A DNA stretch of 45,884 nt. Source: CAZHLD01 sp964533185. GTDB taxonomy: Bacteria; Acidobacteriota; Terriglobia; Acidiferrales; UBA7541. Below the pieces are notes generated by a model. The model was not told the DNA's origin, made no database searches, and worked only from the letters and a program-made list of their open reading frames with translations. The DNA lies in NCBI GenBank assembly GCA_964533185.1, contig CAZHLD010000020.1, forward strand, positions 1 through 45,884, given 5' to 3'. This document shows positions 33,747-42,498 of the stretch, in pieces. The position numbers were made by a program, and so were the translations under genes. Every line of letters begins with the position of its first letter. Position 1 is the stretch's first letter.

Positions 33747-35129
33747 ATGGACTCTTTTGAACTGGTGTTGCTCGCCGGCGCTTTCCTGGCAGGCTTCCTT
33801 GTCGCCTGGTTCTGGTCTTCTCTGCGTGTCCAACCTCAACTCCGCGAGCAGGGTCGCATCGCTTCGCACCTGGAGGGCGAGGCGAAGACTCTGAGGGAGC
33901 AGATCGAAGGACTCAGGCGGGATGCGGAGACAAGCCGCACGAAGATTGAAGAAGAGCAGACTCGCCGGGCTGCCGCGGAAACTGCCGTGAGCAAGACCGA
34001 GGAGAATCTTGCCGAACAAAAGCGATCCCTCGATGAAATGAAGCAGCGCATGTCGGATGCGTTCGGAAACCTCGCGGCAGACGCTTTGCAGAGGAGCTCG
34101 GAAAGCTTCTTGGAGCTGGCCAGGACAAAGTTTGAAGCTCTTCAGAAAGAGGCTTCCGGAGATTTGAGCAAGCGAGAAGAGGCCATCAAGGGACTCGTCA
34201 ATCCTTTGGCAACATCCCTCAAGGATTTGGATAAGAAACTTGCCGAGGTGGAATCCTCCCGCAAGCAGGACTACGGCGGCCTTGCCGAGCAGCTTCGGAA
34301 GCTCACGGTGACCAGCGAGGATCTGCGCAAGGAAACGGGCAGTCTGGTCACTTCTCTTCGCCAGCCGCAGATTAAAGGCAAGTGGGGCGAGTTGCTTCTG
34401 CGCCGGGCGCTGGAACTAACCGGCATGTCGCCTTACTGTGATTTCGTCGAGCAACCGACTACAACGACCGAAGACCGCCGCATGCGTCCGGACCTCATTG
34501 TGAAGATTCCGGGCGGCGGCATCATCGTCATTGACGCCAAGGTCCCGCAGGGTGCATTCCTCAACGCGCTCTCCGCGCGCTCCCAAGAAGAATACTGGGC
34601 CGCCATGTCTGAGCACGCCCGGCTGGTCCGCAACCACGTCAGTCATCTCGCCGCGCGCAAGTACTGGGAGCAGTTCCCGCAGTCGCCCGAATTTGTCGTC
34701 CTCTTCCTGCCGGCGGAGTCGTTCTTCAGCGCCGCCCTCGAACAGGATCGCACGCTCATCGAAGACGCCATGGACAAGAGGATCATTCTGGCCAGCCCGA
34801 CAACGCTTCTCGCCTTGTTGCGGACGGTCGCCCACGGCTGGCATCAGGAGAAAATTGCCGAACATGCTTTGGAAATTAGCGAGATCGGAAAAAAGTTATA
34901 CGAACGTGTTTTGATATTTGTTGAACACATGCAGAGGATTGGGGCAGGTCTGGAAAGAGCAAACAAGTCTTTTAACGAGGCCGTTGGTTCGCTCGAGGCC
35001 CGCGTATTGCCCGCAGCCCGTGAACTTAAGGAAAAGGGAATCCAGGCGGCGTCGGAGATCCCGCAGGCCGAACCGACCCAGACAGCTCTCCGCTCCCTGA
35101 GCGCCACCTCATCAGAAGGCGGCAGTTAG
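33747..35129 (+). CDS. rmuC: RmuC-family DNA recombination protein
   Basis: 460 residues. One N-terminal membrane helix (LVLLAGAFLAGFLVAWFW) is followed by a long coiled coil (residues 30-150). The RmuC nuclease-like domain has KGKWGELLLRRALELTGM and then RPDLIVKIPGGG with VIDAKVP, the PD-(D/E)xK-like motif. It ends in RTVAHGWHQEKIAEHALEIS. E. coli RmuC limits inversions at short repeats. gaaagg lies 9 nt before the ATG. The gene is convergent with the TonB receptor. Confidence 0.92.
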   Translation: MDSFELVLLAGAFLAGFLVAWFWSSLRVQPQLREQGRIASHLEGEAKTLREQIEGLRRDAETSRTKIEEEQTRRAAAETAVSKTEENLAEQKRSLDEMKQRMSDAFGNLAADALQRSSESFLELARTKFEALQKEASGDLSKREEAIKGLVNPLATSLKDLDKKLAEVESSRKQDYGGLAEQLRKLTVTSEDLRKETGSLVTSLRQPQIKGKWGELLLRRALELTGMSPYCDFVEQPTTTTEDRRMRPDLIVKIPGGGIIVIDAKVPQGAFLNALSARSQEEYWAAMSEHARLVRNHVSHLAARKYWEQFPQSPEFVVLFLPAESFFSAALEQDRTLIEDAMDKRIILASPTTLLALLRTVAHGWHQEKIAEHALEISEIGKKLYERVLIFVEHMQRIGAGLERANKSFNEAVGSLEARVLPAARELKEKGIQAASEIPQAEPTQTALRSLSATSSEGGS

Positions 35130-35162
35130 CTGGCCCTTCACAATCTGCTCACCAAATAGAGT

Positions 35163-35182
35163 GGCCCTGCGTGCGCAGGGCC
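35163..35182. terminator. hairpin between convergent genes
   Basis: ggccctgc (35163-35170) and gcagggcc (35175-35182) are a perfect 8-bp stem with a 4-nt loop. It lies 33 nt after the rmuC stop and 55 nt before the receptor stop, so it could end both transcripts. The following pyrimidine run (tctcatcttctc) is not pure T. Confidence 0.55.
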
Positions 35183-35237
35183 TCTCATCTTCTCACCGAC
35201 CAAGATGCTTTTTTCTCTGTGCCTCTGTGGCCTTCCT

Positions 35238-38200
35238 CTACCAGTTAATCTTCATCGCAAATTGAAACGTGCGCACATCCAGCGCCGCCGTTGGTTCGCC
35301 CGCGCGACAGTTGGCCGGGTCCAGCGGGTTGCACAGCGGGCTCACGTCGCCAACGTTGAACCGGTTGAAGAGGTTAAACATGTCGGCGATCAGTTCCAGG
35401 TTCCACCGCTCGCCGAAGTGGATCTTGCGCGCCACTCGCAGGTCAAAGGTGAAGAATCCGGGCCGGGTAAACGTGTTACGTCCCAGGTCGCCTCGGCACC
35501 CTGTTGGCGGCGAAATCGTGATCGCGCCCAGCGAGACGTTTCCATCGCATACGTTCGCCGGGATAAAGGTCACCCCGGAGATGAACGGCGAGCTCACCCC
35601 GCCACTCGAGGCCACCGAAGGCCGGTCCGTATTGCTGCCGAAGTTCAAGTTGAAGTCGGTGCCGGTCAGCACGCTGAAGGGACGGCCGGAGGCAACCTCG
35701 ATGATCGGGGCGACTATGAAATCGGCCAGGAACTTGCGCCCGAAGCCGTCGTCGCCGCGCTTATACGGACTCTGGAGCACGGCGCTGGTCACCCAGCGGT
35801 GCCGCTGATCGAACGAGGAATTGCCCCGCTCCAGCCGCGGGAACCGCGTGTCCTGCGGCTCCAGCAGGGTCTGCAGATCCGTCGAGTCGTCCAGCGCGTG
35901 GGAGTAGGTGTAGCTCGAAAGGAACTCGAAGTTCTTCGAGTACCGCTTGGAGAACGTAAAGGTCACGCCGTGATAATCCGATATCCCCGAGGATTCCTGT
36001 TGATCCACACCGCCCCAGGGTACTGGCACGCCCGCGAAGCCGGTCGGGTACCCCGCCAGCGTGGCCAGGGCAACCTGATTGGCGTATCCGCCGGCCAGCC
36101 CGGCGAACGACGGGTTCGGCCCGGAACGACGGAAGAAGTTGAAGAACGCCGCCGTGCTCAGGAACTGGCCGTTCAGCGGAGCCAGCGGCCCGGGGCAGCC
36201 TGACAGTGCACCCAGTGCGAGGGGTGCGATGACCGTTACTCCGCAAGTACCGGCCGTGGCCGCACGGTTGGCACCGGGAGCCGCGACAGACAGCGGGCTT
36301 GCAGGGCTGAGGCCCGAAGCCAGTGCGTTGCGGAAGTTATTGGCCAGCAGCAGCGGGTTCGGAGTGTTGATGTCGCGGGGCCGGTTCAGGTGCAACCCGC
36401 GGGTAAAGGTGTAGGAGACGCCGAACTTGTAATCGTTCCACGCCTGCTCCACCGTCAGGTTGGCCTGCTGCGCGTACCCAAACTCGAAATTATTTGCCAC
36501 CGGCAAGATGAATGGAAGGATGGGAATGGGGAACCCAGCCGTCAAGAAATTCTGGTTGGCAAACAGGGAATTGGACAACTTGGGATCGAAGCGCTGCTGG
36601 CTCGCCAGGTAGCCCATCGAGGGGATTGCGTTCAGCACCCCTTGGAAAATCGAAGAGGCGTTCAGTGCCAGCGGGTTCACCGTCAACGGAACCCGCGACG
36701 CGGTGCCGCCCCCGGAAAGCAATTGGGTAGAGATAGCGCCGTCGGCTGTCACCGAGTTGAAAGCCACGGCCAGCAGCGGGTGGTCGTAGAACAGACCGTA
36801 TCCGGCGCGCACAATGGTCTTCCCGTTGCCCCGCGGGTCCCAGGCCAGCGCAAAGCGCGGGGACACATTGTTCTTGTCCCGCGGGATGCCCAGGACCACG
36901 CCGAAGGCCTGCTGGGCAGCCGCATTGATGGCTGTGGATGGCTCGAAGAGCGGCGTCTTTTCGTAGTCGTATCGCACCCCATAGTTCAGCGTCAGCCGCC
37001 GGTGGATCTTCCAACTGTCCTGAAGAAAGAAACCCAGCACGTGGTTGTCAAGCGGCCGGTCAGAGTTGCCAATGCCCTGTACAAAGACCTGCGGAACGCC
37101 GATGCCATAGGCCTGCACGCCGGTTAGGCCCGGGACACCCACGCCGCCGATGCTGCTGGGCAAACCCAGGTTAGCTGCGCTCAGGGCCCCGAAGTTGAAC
37201 AGGCCGCCGAAGTTCAGCTCGAAAATCTGCTCCTTCTTGGATCGCAGTTGGATGAGGTTGTAATCGGCCCCAAACTTGATGGTGTGCTGCCCCAGAATCC
37301 AGCTCACGTTGTCGGTCCACTGCAGGCGCCGCTCGATCCGGTCCACGGTCGAGAAGGGCTCCCGCCCGAAGAAAGCAAACCCCGCCATGTTGACGGCCAC
37401 TCGGTCGCCACCGGGTAGGGAAGAGAAGCCGTAGTGCAGCCCGCGACGCGCGTACTGGAAGCGCGCTTCATTGAAAATGCTGTTGGTGAGTGAGGTCACG
37501 TGCTGCGCGACCAGCGCAAAGTCGCGTGACCGCTGCAGCGACGTGCGTGTGCCCGCGTTCTGGCCGAAATTCTGGTTCTGTGCATTCACCTGGATCCCGT
37601 CGAACTCGGACGGCACTACACTAACCCGCACAAACGTGTTGTTTTTCGTATTCCATTGGTGGTCCAGGCGGGCCGACCACAGACTGGTGCCTTCCTTGGT
37701 CGGATAGTTCCCGCGCAGTGAGTTGAGCGGCACGAAAGAGGTGGGAAGGTTGACCCGGTTCGCTGCGGCGCAGCTTCCCGGAGCGCAGTCGATCAAAAGC
37801 GGAAAACGAGCACCGGGCGCGCTGGGAACGCCGAAGAGAATCGTCGCCGCAAGACCGGGATCAATCGCGTTCAGGGCCACGCTGGATGCGGAGCCGGCGA
37901 TGAGGAACAGTTGGGCCGCCCGCTGTCCACCGGTGGGTTGGCCCGGACCGGGTGCAGGCGCGGTGAGCACCGCCGGGTTGTTAACGAACGCGCACTGCTG
38001 CGCAGTCAGTTGCAAGGGCACACCGGGGACTGCCGGAGTCGTGCAGTTGCTTACGCCAAAGTTGTTGGCCCCGATGTTGGTAAAGCCCGTCTCCTGCCGC
38101 CGTGTCGTTTCATAGGAAAGGAAGTAGAACGTCTGGTCCTTCTGGATGGGGCCGCCGATGGTGGCCCCTGTCTGCACCCGCGTAAACCCCTGCTTGACCG

Positions 38201-39047
38201 GCACGGTGTTGCCCGTCGCCGGGTCCACCCCGACGGAGAAGGGATTCCGCGCTTGGAGGTCCTTGTGCCGGAAGAACCCGAACACATTTCCATGCACGCT
38301 ATTCGATCCGCTTTTCGTCACAATGTTGATCACGCCGCCTGTGGCCCGCCCGAACTCCGGCATGTAGTTGCTCACGATAATCTGGAATTCCTGCACGGCT
38401 TCTTGCGAGACCGTCGCGCGCACTCCGTTCACCGAATTGTCCGTGGCGTCGGCGCCATCCACCGAAACCTGGTTCGACCGTGCGCGTCCGCCCATGAAGT
38501 TGATTCCGCTGGTGGGTGCCGCCCCAATCGATGGCGCGCTGTCGCGGTTCGCCTGCGAGGCCGTCAGCGTGAACTGGATGTAGTTCCGACCGTTGATGGG
38601 CAGATTGTTGATGCGCCGCTGATCTACTGTCTCGGTCACCGCCGTCCGGTTGACCTCGATCAACTCGGTCGCCTCCGTCACGGTGATCGTTTCGGCCCCG
38701 GTCTGGATCTTCATGTGCGCATGGAAGACCGCGGACTGGCCGATCGTGAGCGCGACCTCCGGGTTAACCAGCCGCGCGAAACCCTTGGCCTCAATGGTGA
38801 TTTCGTAGCGGCCCGGCGGCAGCCCGACGAAGAGGAAGTTACCATTCGTGTCGCTGTCCCCGCTGCGGTTGGCTCCCGTCGCCAGGTTTTTCACGGAAAC
38901 CTTTGCGCCAGCCACACCCAGTTCTTGCGGGTCGAACACGACCACCGTCAAATCCACTGTGTTCACCTGTGCCTGCACGGCCACCCCGGCCGCCAGCAGG
39001 ATGCCCACCATTGCGATGAGCAGATTCCTCATGTGATGTACACGCAT
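35238..39047 (-). CDS. Oar-like TonB-dependent outer-membrane receptor
   Basis: 1269 residues. A signal peptide (ending AVQAQ) is followed by a carboxypeptidase-regulatory-like domain (VTKGA-type Ig: GVAGAKVSVKNLATGANRSG, then GRYEITIEAKGF). The plug domain has INNLPINGRNYIQFTL and GGVINIVTKSGSN. A long beta barrel ends in the aromatic FAMKINW. Acidobacteria carry many such receptors, usually for polysaccharide or protein-derived ligands. The start at 39047 has AAGGAGAAA-type SD 7 nt upstream, preferred over the MRNLL start at 39032. No TonB box is obvious. Ligand unknown. Confidence 0.92.
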   Translation of the reverse strand: MRVHHMRNLLIAMVGILLAAGVAVQAQVNTVDLTVVVFDPQELGVAGAKVSVKNLATGANRSGDSDTNGNFLFVGLPPGRYEITIEAKGFARLVNPEVALTIGQSAVFHAHMKIQTGAETITVTEATELIEVNRTAVTETVDQRRINNLPINGRNYIQFTLTASQANRDSAPSIGAAPTSGINFMGGRARSNQVSVDGADATDNSVNGVRATVSQEAVQEFQIIVSNYMPEFGRATGGVINIVTKSGSNSVHGNVFGFFRHKDLQARNPFSVGVDPATGNTVPVKQGFTRVQTGATIGGPIQKDQTFYFLSYETTRRQETGFTNIGANNFGVSNCTTPAVPGVPLQLTAQQCAFVNNPAVLTAPAPGPGQPTGGQRAAQLFLIAGSASSVALNAIDPGLAATILFGVPSAPGARFPLLIDCAPGSCAAANRVNLPTSFVPLNSLRGNYPTKEGTSLWSARLDHQWNTKNNTFVRVSVVPSEFDGIQVNAQNQNFGQNAGTRTSLQRSRDFALVAQHVTSLTNSIFNEARFQYARRGLHYGFSSLPGGDRVAVNMAGFAFFGREPFSTVDRIERRLQWTDNVSWILGQHTIKFGADYNLIQLRSKKEQIFELNFGGLFNFGALSAANLGLPSSIGGVGVPGLTGVQAYGIGVPQVFVQGIGNSDRPLDNHVLGFFLQDSWKIHRRLTLNYGVRYDYEKTPLFEPSTAINAAAQQAFGVVLGIPRDKNNVSPRFALAWDPRGNGKTIVRAGYGLFYDHPLLAVAFNSVTADGAISTQLLSGGGTASRVPLTVNPLALNASSIFQGVLNAIPSMGYLASQQRFDPKLSNSLFANQNFLTAGFPIPILPFILPVANNFEFGYAQQANLTVEQAWNDYKFGVSYTFTRGLHLNRPRDINTPNPLLLANNFRNALASGLSPASPLSVAAPGANRAATAGTCGVTVIAPLALGALSGCPGPLAPLNGQFLSTAAFFNFFRRSGPNPSFAGLAGGYANQVALATLAGYPTGFAGVPVPWGGVDQQESSGISDYHGVTFTFSKRYSKNFEFLSSYTYSHALDDSTDLQTLLEPQDTRFPRLERGNSSFDQRHRWVTSAVLQSPYKRGDDGFGRKFLADFIVAPIIEVASGRPFSVLTGTDFNLNFGSNTDRPSVASSGGVSSPFISGVTFIPANVCDGNVSLGAITISPPTGCRGDLGRNTFTRPGFFTFDLRVARKIHFGERWNLELIADMFNLFNRFNVGDVSPLCNPLDPANCRAGEPTAALDVRTFQFAMKINW

Positions 39048-39274
39048 CGTTTTTCTCCTTCGAGTGTGTCGGGCCGGAGGCTCGCAGACCCACCCGGCCA
39101 GCCGTTGCAGTTCTCTGATAAGGACACGCGTGAATCGACCCCGCCCTTGATGAACTCTATGACAGGCTTCTATATCAACACTTCGGGCTTTTCAAGAGGA
39201 ATCTTCAGGAAAGTATGCGGGTGGGCTTTGGTACAGGGGTCGGGCTTAAACAACACCAATTGGTTGGGTTGGCT

Positions 39275-42130
39275 CTAGTAATGGCGTCGCACGAACCGGC
39301 GGAGCCGCTCGCGATCCCCTTCGTCCATATGCACGAATTCGATCCCGTTACCCCCCGGCGTAACGTTGCGCACCACTGCCGTCCCTTCAATGCGGCGCAA
39401 GCCTGTTCGGATTTCCACGTGGATCGAATCCCCCACCGCCAGCCTTCGCTCCGATTCCACAAAGGCTCCGCCCAGGCTGATCGTGCGCACACGCGCCGCG
39501 GCCATGCCTGGTTCGGATGCGTGTCGAAATGGCTCCGGACGCAGGATCTTTGCCTCGAGTGGTGCGGAGAGGGGAATCCTCAGGTAGCGCCGCGGCCGTG
39601 CAAAAGCCAGGTTCGTGGTCGCCAGGTTTTCTTGGACCGTTCGAATGCGTGCCGAAGCTGGATGGTTTCCGATCAAAGCCAGCGCCTCTTCCGCCGCCGC
39701 TCGCACGCCCGCCGGTTCGGCATGGGTCAGGCCCTGCCGCCGGTTCACGATCTCTTGAAGCAGCTCCACAGCCTCTTTCAACCGCATCCGGCCCAGGGCC
39801 TCCACCGCCTTGATGCGCAAATAGACATCCTTCGCGTGGCCGGCTGGTGTTCCTGGGGCGACTTCTTGTCCACGGCCACGAGCTAGCTCCATCAGCACGG
39901 ACGCTGCTGCCTCGTTCAACTCCGGATCGGTTGACGAGGCGGCCAGCCCGATGTGGTCCACCATGATCGGTGCAACCAGCGGGTGGGCCAGTTTGAGTGT
40001 GGCAAGAAACGCTCCCGCGGCTCCCGCCACCGACGCATTGTTCGAAGGGCGCGCCAGCGCTGAAACGGCAAGGTCTTGAAGGCCCCAATCCCACCGCGGG
40101 AGGAATCGCGGAAGCACTGCGACCAGGCGCTCCGGCGCCGCTGCAGCCAGCAGCTTCACGGCTGTTGCCGAACGGTGGCGCCTTGGGTCCCCCAACCGGG
40201 CCACCAGGAGCTCGATTGCTGGCCGGCCAATCGTTTGAAGAAGGAGTGCCATTGCTGGCAAGGCATCACCTTCTGTGGGCGTTGTCAGCAGCAGCCCCAG
40301 TCGGTCCACCAACCGCCCCGGGTCCCGCCGAAGCAGCCTCGGCAGGACTTCCGCTTGCGCTGAAGCGTGTGTCCTCTTGCCCTGAGCTGGGCCGAAGACG
40401 GCAGCATCAACCAGCCCCAGCCAGCGCTCATCCGCCACCAGGCGTCGCGCCAAATCTTCCGCCATCTCTACATTTGCTTCCGCCGCTTCATCGTCGCCAC
40501 AGCGAGTTCGGTAGCCTTCCCCGATAGCGTCCAGCGCGTCCAGGATCCGCTCAAACGCCAAATAGTCCCGCCCTGCAAATGCTGCACGTGCCACCCTCTC
40601 AAGCGCTGCGGCCAGCAGGCCTGCTGTGCGGGAGTCGTCCTCCCGGCTTAGAGCTCGACACAGCGAATCAATGATCTCCCGTGGGAATCCTCCTTCTGGC
40701 GCGGAAGCCTCGGGGTGCGGCCAGAGTCCCTCCAGGATGTCCGCTAGCTCCGCCAATCCGGCGGCCACGGTATTGCGTGCCTGGTTGTCTTCCGGCTCCA
40801 GGCAGCGCGCGTACGTCACCAGCAGCTCGCGTGCCTCCTCTCGAGTTGCACAGGGCACCGCTGCGGCCCGGGACTCATCATTCGATACCTCGACCCCGGG
40901 CCGGAGGAAGCTGCGGATCGTCTCGATCGGCACGCACCACGCATCTCCTCCCCGCAGCACAACGGAAGTCGTGAGTGCCGGCAACTCTGCCCAGAAGCGC
41001 GCGTGCAGGTGTTCGGCGTAGCCCTCGTTGCTCCAGGCCGCGGCCGGAGCGCCGGGCCCCCGCAAGGGCAGTCCATTACCCAGCGGCAGCGCAAACTCGT
41101 TGCCCAGACATACGAAGAATCCGCTCAGGGCGGGCGCCGCAAGCCTTCCGGCGCGGAATTCTTGTGCGGCAAACCCCAGCACTACCGCGTCCGCCAACCT
41201 TGTCACGAAGCTTTCGGGCGATTCGTTTTCCTGAGGCAGATGTTCGCTCAGCACGCTCACCAGCCGGCTGGCCGTACCTGCTTCCGTCTCGGAAAGAATC
41301 GCGTGGAACACCCGGGCAACGTCTTGGGGTGCGCTTCTTCCTCCGGCCGAGCCCCGTGCTAGTTTTTCCAGCAATCGCAACACTCCGGCCAACTGCCCCC
41401 GGTCTTCTATTTCGCTGGGTTTGGTTGCCCCTGTCGCGGCCAGCTCGCTGCCCAGGGCAAGTACCGCCGCCACCAGGCTGGCCAGAATGGTTTCGTCCTT
41501 CCTCGGCGTCCCGTCCGAAGGCTGGTTGATCCGTATCCCGATGATGCCGCGCTCCTTGAGCGATTCAACCCAGTCAAATTCTCCCTTTTGCTTCGTTCTC
41601 GTGCGTACCACGCCGTCATTCAGCAGGCGTACCAACGTATCCAGCTCGCCGATATGCGTCTCGGACTGGAAGCTGATTGACCGCACTCCGCAGCGCCGCA
41701 GTTCTTCTGCCAGCCCGCCGAGCTCTCCGCGCGGATTTTCGAGCTCCCCTGGCGGCTCGCTCTCTGTTGCCCAGGCGGCTTCCGGCCACGCCGCCCAGAG
41801 CGCCCGCCCTTCCACGCGAACGGCGACCGCAGGAAGCCGCTCGAGCGCTTCACGCAGGTATTGCGCCGCAACTTCGAGGTCTTCGAGGACTCGCGGATGG
41901 TTCTTCTGATAGAGCCGGGAGGACTTCACCAGCATGTGGAACGAACACAAGAAGCGAACCGCTCGCTCCCGCTCCCCATCGCCACGGACCGCCGTCATCG
42001 CCCCGCGGAGAGAGGGTGTCCTGTCTGCCATCTGACTTACGCTGGGTTCGGAACGCAGACGGGCCGTTCCCGCTGATTTTGTCCCGCCGGTCTTCGGTTT
42101 TTTCTCGTCTTCAAACTCGTAGAGTGTCAA
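39275..42130 (-). CDS. large HEAT-like repeat protein with C-terminal PilZ domain
   Basis: About 950 residues. The N-terminal ~200 have a helical module (FLCSFHMLVKSSRLYQKNHPRVLEDL). The middle is alpha-solenoid-like, with helix pairs such as LVARLGDPRRHRSATAVKLL and RIKAVEALGRMRLKEAVELL typical of HEAT/ARM repeats. The last ~110 form a PilZ-like domain: RRYLRIPL supplies RxxxR, but the second c-di-GMP motif reads TISLGGAF, with Thr where Asp/Asn is usual. It may respond weakly to c-di-GMP. Start choice is uncertain: TTG 42130 has AAGG 7 nt upstream; ATG 42031 and an open frame to 42196 are alternatives. About 300 nt before the kinase stop (42131-42498) holds no other gene that I can support. 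Confidence 0.8.
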   Translation of the reverse strand: MTLYEFEDEKKPKTGGTKSAGTARLRSEPSVSQMADRTPSLRGAMTAVRGDGERERAVRFLCSFHMLVKSSRLYQKNHPRVLEDLEVAAQYLREALERLPAVAVRVEGRALWAAWPEAAWATESEPPGELENPRGELGGLAEELRRCGVRSISFQSETHIGELDTLVRLLNDGVVRTRTKQKGEFDWVESLKERGIIGIRINQPSDGTPRKDETILASLVAAVLALGSELAATGATKPSEIEDRGQLAGVLRLLEKLARGSAGGRSAPQDVARVFHAILSETEAGTASRLVSVLSEHLPQENESPESFVTRLADAVVLGFAAQEFRAGRLAAPALSGFFVCLGNEFALPLGNGLPLRGPGAPAAAWSNEGYAEHLHARFWAELPALTTSVVLRGGDAWCVPIETIRSFLRPGVEVSNDESRAAAVPCATREEARELLVTYARCLEPEDNQARNTVAAGLAELADILEGLWPHPEASAPEGGFPREIIDSLCRALSREDDSRTAGLLAAALERVARAAFAGRDYLAFERILDALDAIGEGYRTRCGDDEAAEANVEMAEDLARRLVADERWLGLVDAAVFGPAQGKRTHASAQAEVLPRLLRRDPGRLVDRLGLLLTTPTEGDALPAMALLLQTIGRPAIELLVARLGDPRRHRSATAVKLLAAAAPERLVAVLPRFLPRWDWGLQDLAVSALARPSNNASVAGAAGAFLATLKLAHPLVAPIMVDHIGLAASSTDPELNEAAASVLMELARGRGQEVAPGTPAGHAKDVYLRIKAVEALGRMRLKEAVELLQEIVNRRQGLTHAEPAGVRAAAEEALALIGNHPASARIRTVQENLATTNLAFARPRRYLRIPLSAPLEAKILRPEPFRHASEPGMAAARVRTISLGGAFVESERRLAVGDSIHVEIRTGLRRIEGTAVVRNVTPGGNGIEFVHMDEGDRERLRRFVRRHY

Positions 42131-42437
42131 CGGTCGCCCTTGACCCGGCGCCGATCGAGCCCGGTCGCCCCATGCTCTGCCATTTGCAGGACACACAAAC
42201 CACGGGACGCTTCACGAATTGGTGCTGGGCCTGTTCCGATTCGCGAGTACCGAGCTTTCGACAGTTGAACTTCTTGCCTTGACCGTACCCCAGGTGCCTT
42301 CGGAGGAAGCATCCTCTTATCGAGCACGACCATATCCGCGCTGAAACTTGCTTTTCACGCTGTATTTTCTATGACTTGCAGGACAGGGAAGCATCATGGC
42401 AACACTGCCTGCGTCCAGAAAAGTGACAACCCCGGGA

Positions 42438-42455
42438 TGCCTCTACCCAGAGGCA
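42438..42455 (-). terminator. hairpin downstream of the Ser/Thr kinase
   Basis: tgcctct (42438-42444) and agaggca (42449-42455) form a perfect 7-bp stem with a 4-nt loop, 43 nt beyond the kinase stop on the minus strand. No clear T-run follows, so termination efficiency is uncertain. Confidence 0.45.
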
Positions 42456-42498
42456 GAGAACTGGATTCGTAGGCAGTCCAGGACAGCGGGTATGGTTC

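Noticed and set aside
37911..39278. 455-codon open frame on the plus strand opposite the TonB receptor
   Set aside because: Its translation is arginine/histidine-rich without family motifs, and the receptor on the other strand is clearly coding. High GC makes long antisense frames common.
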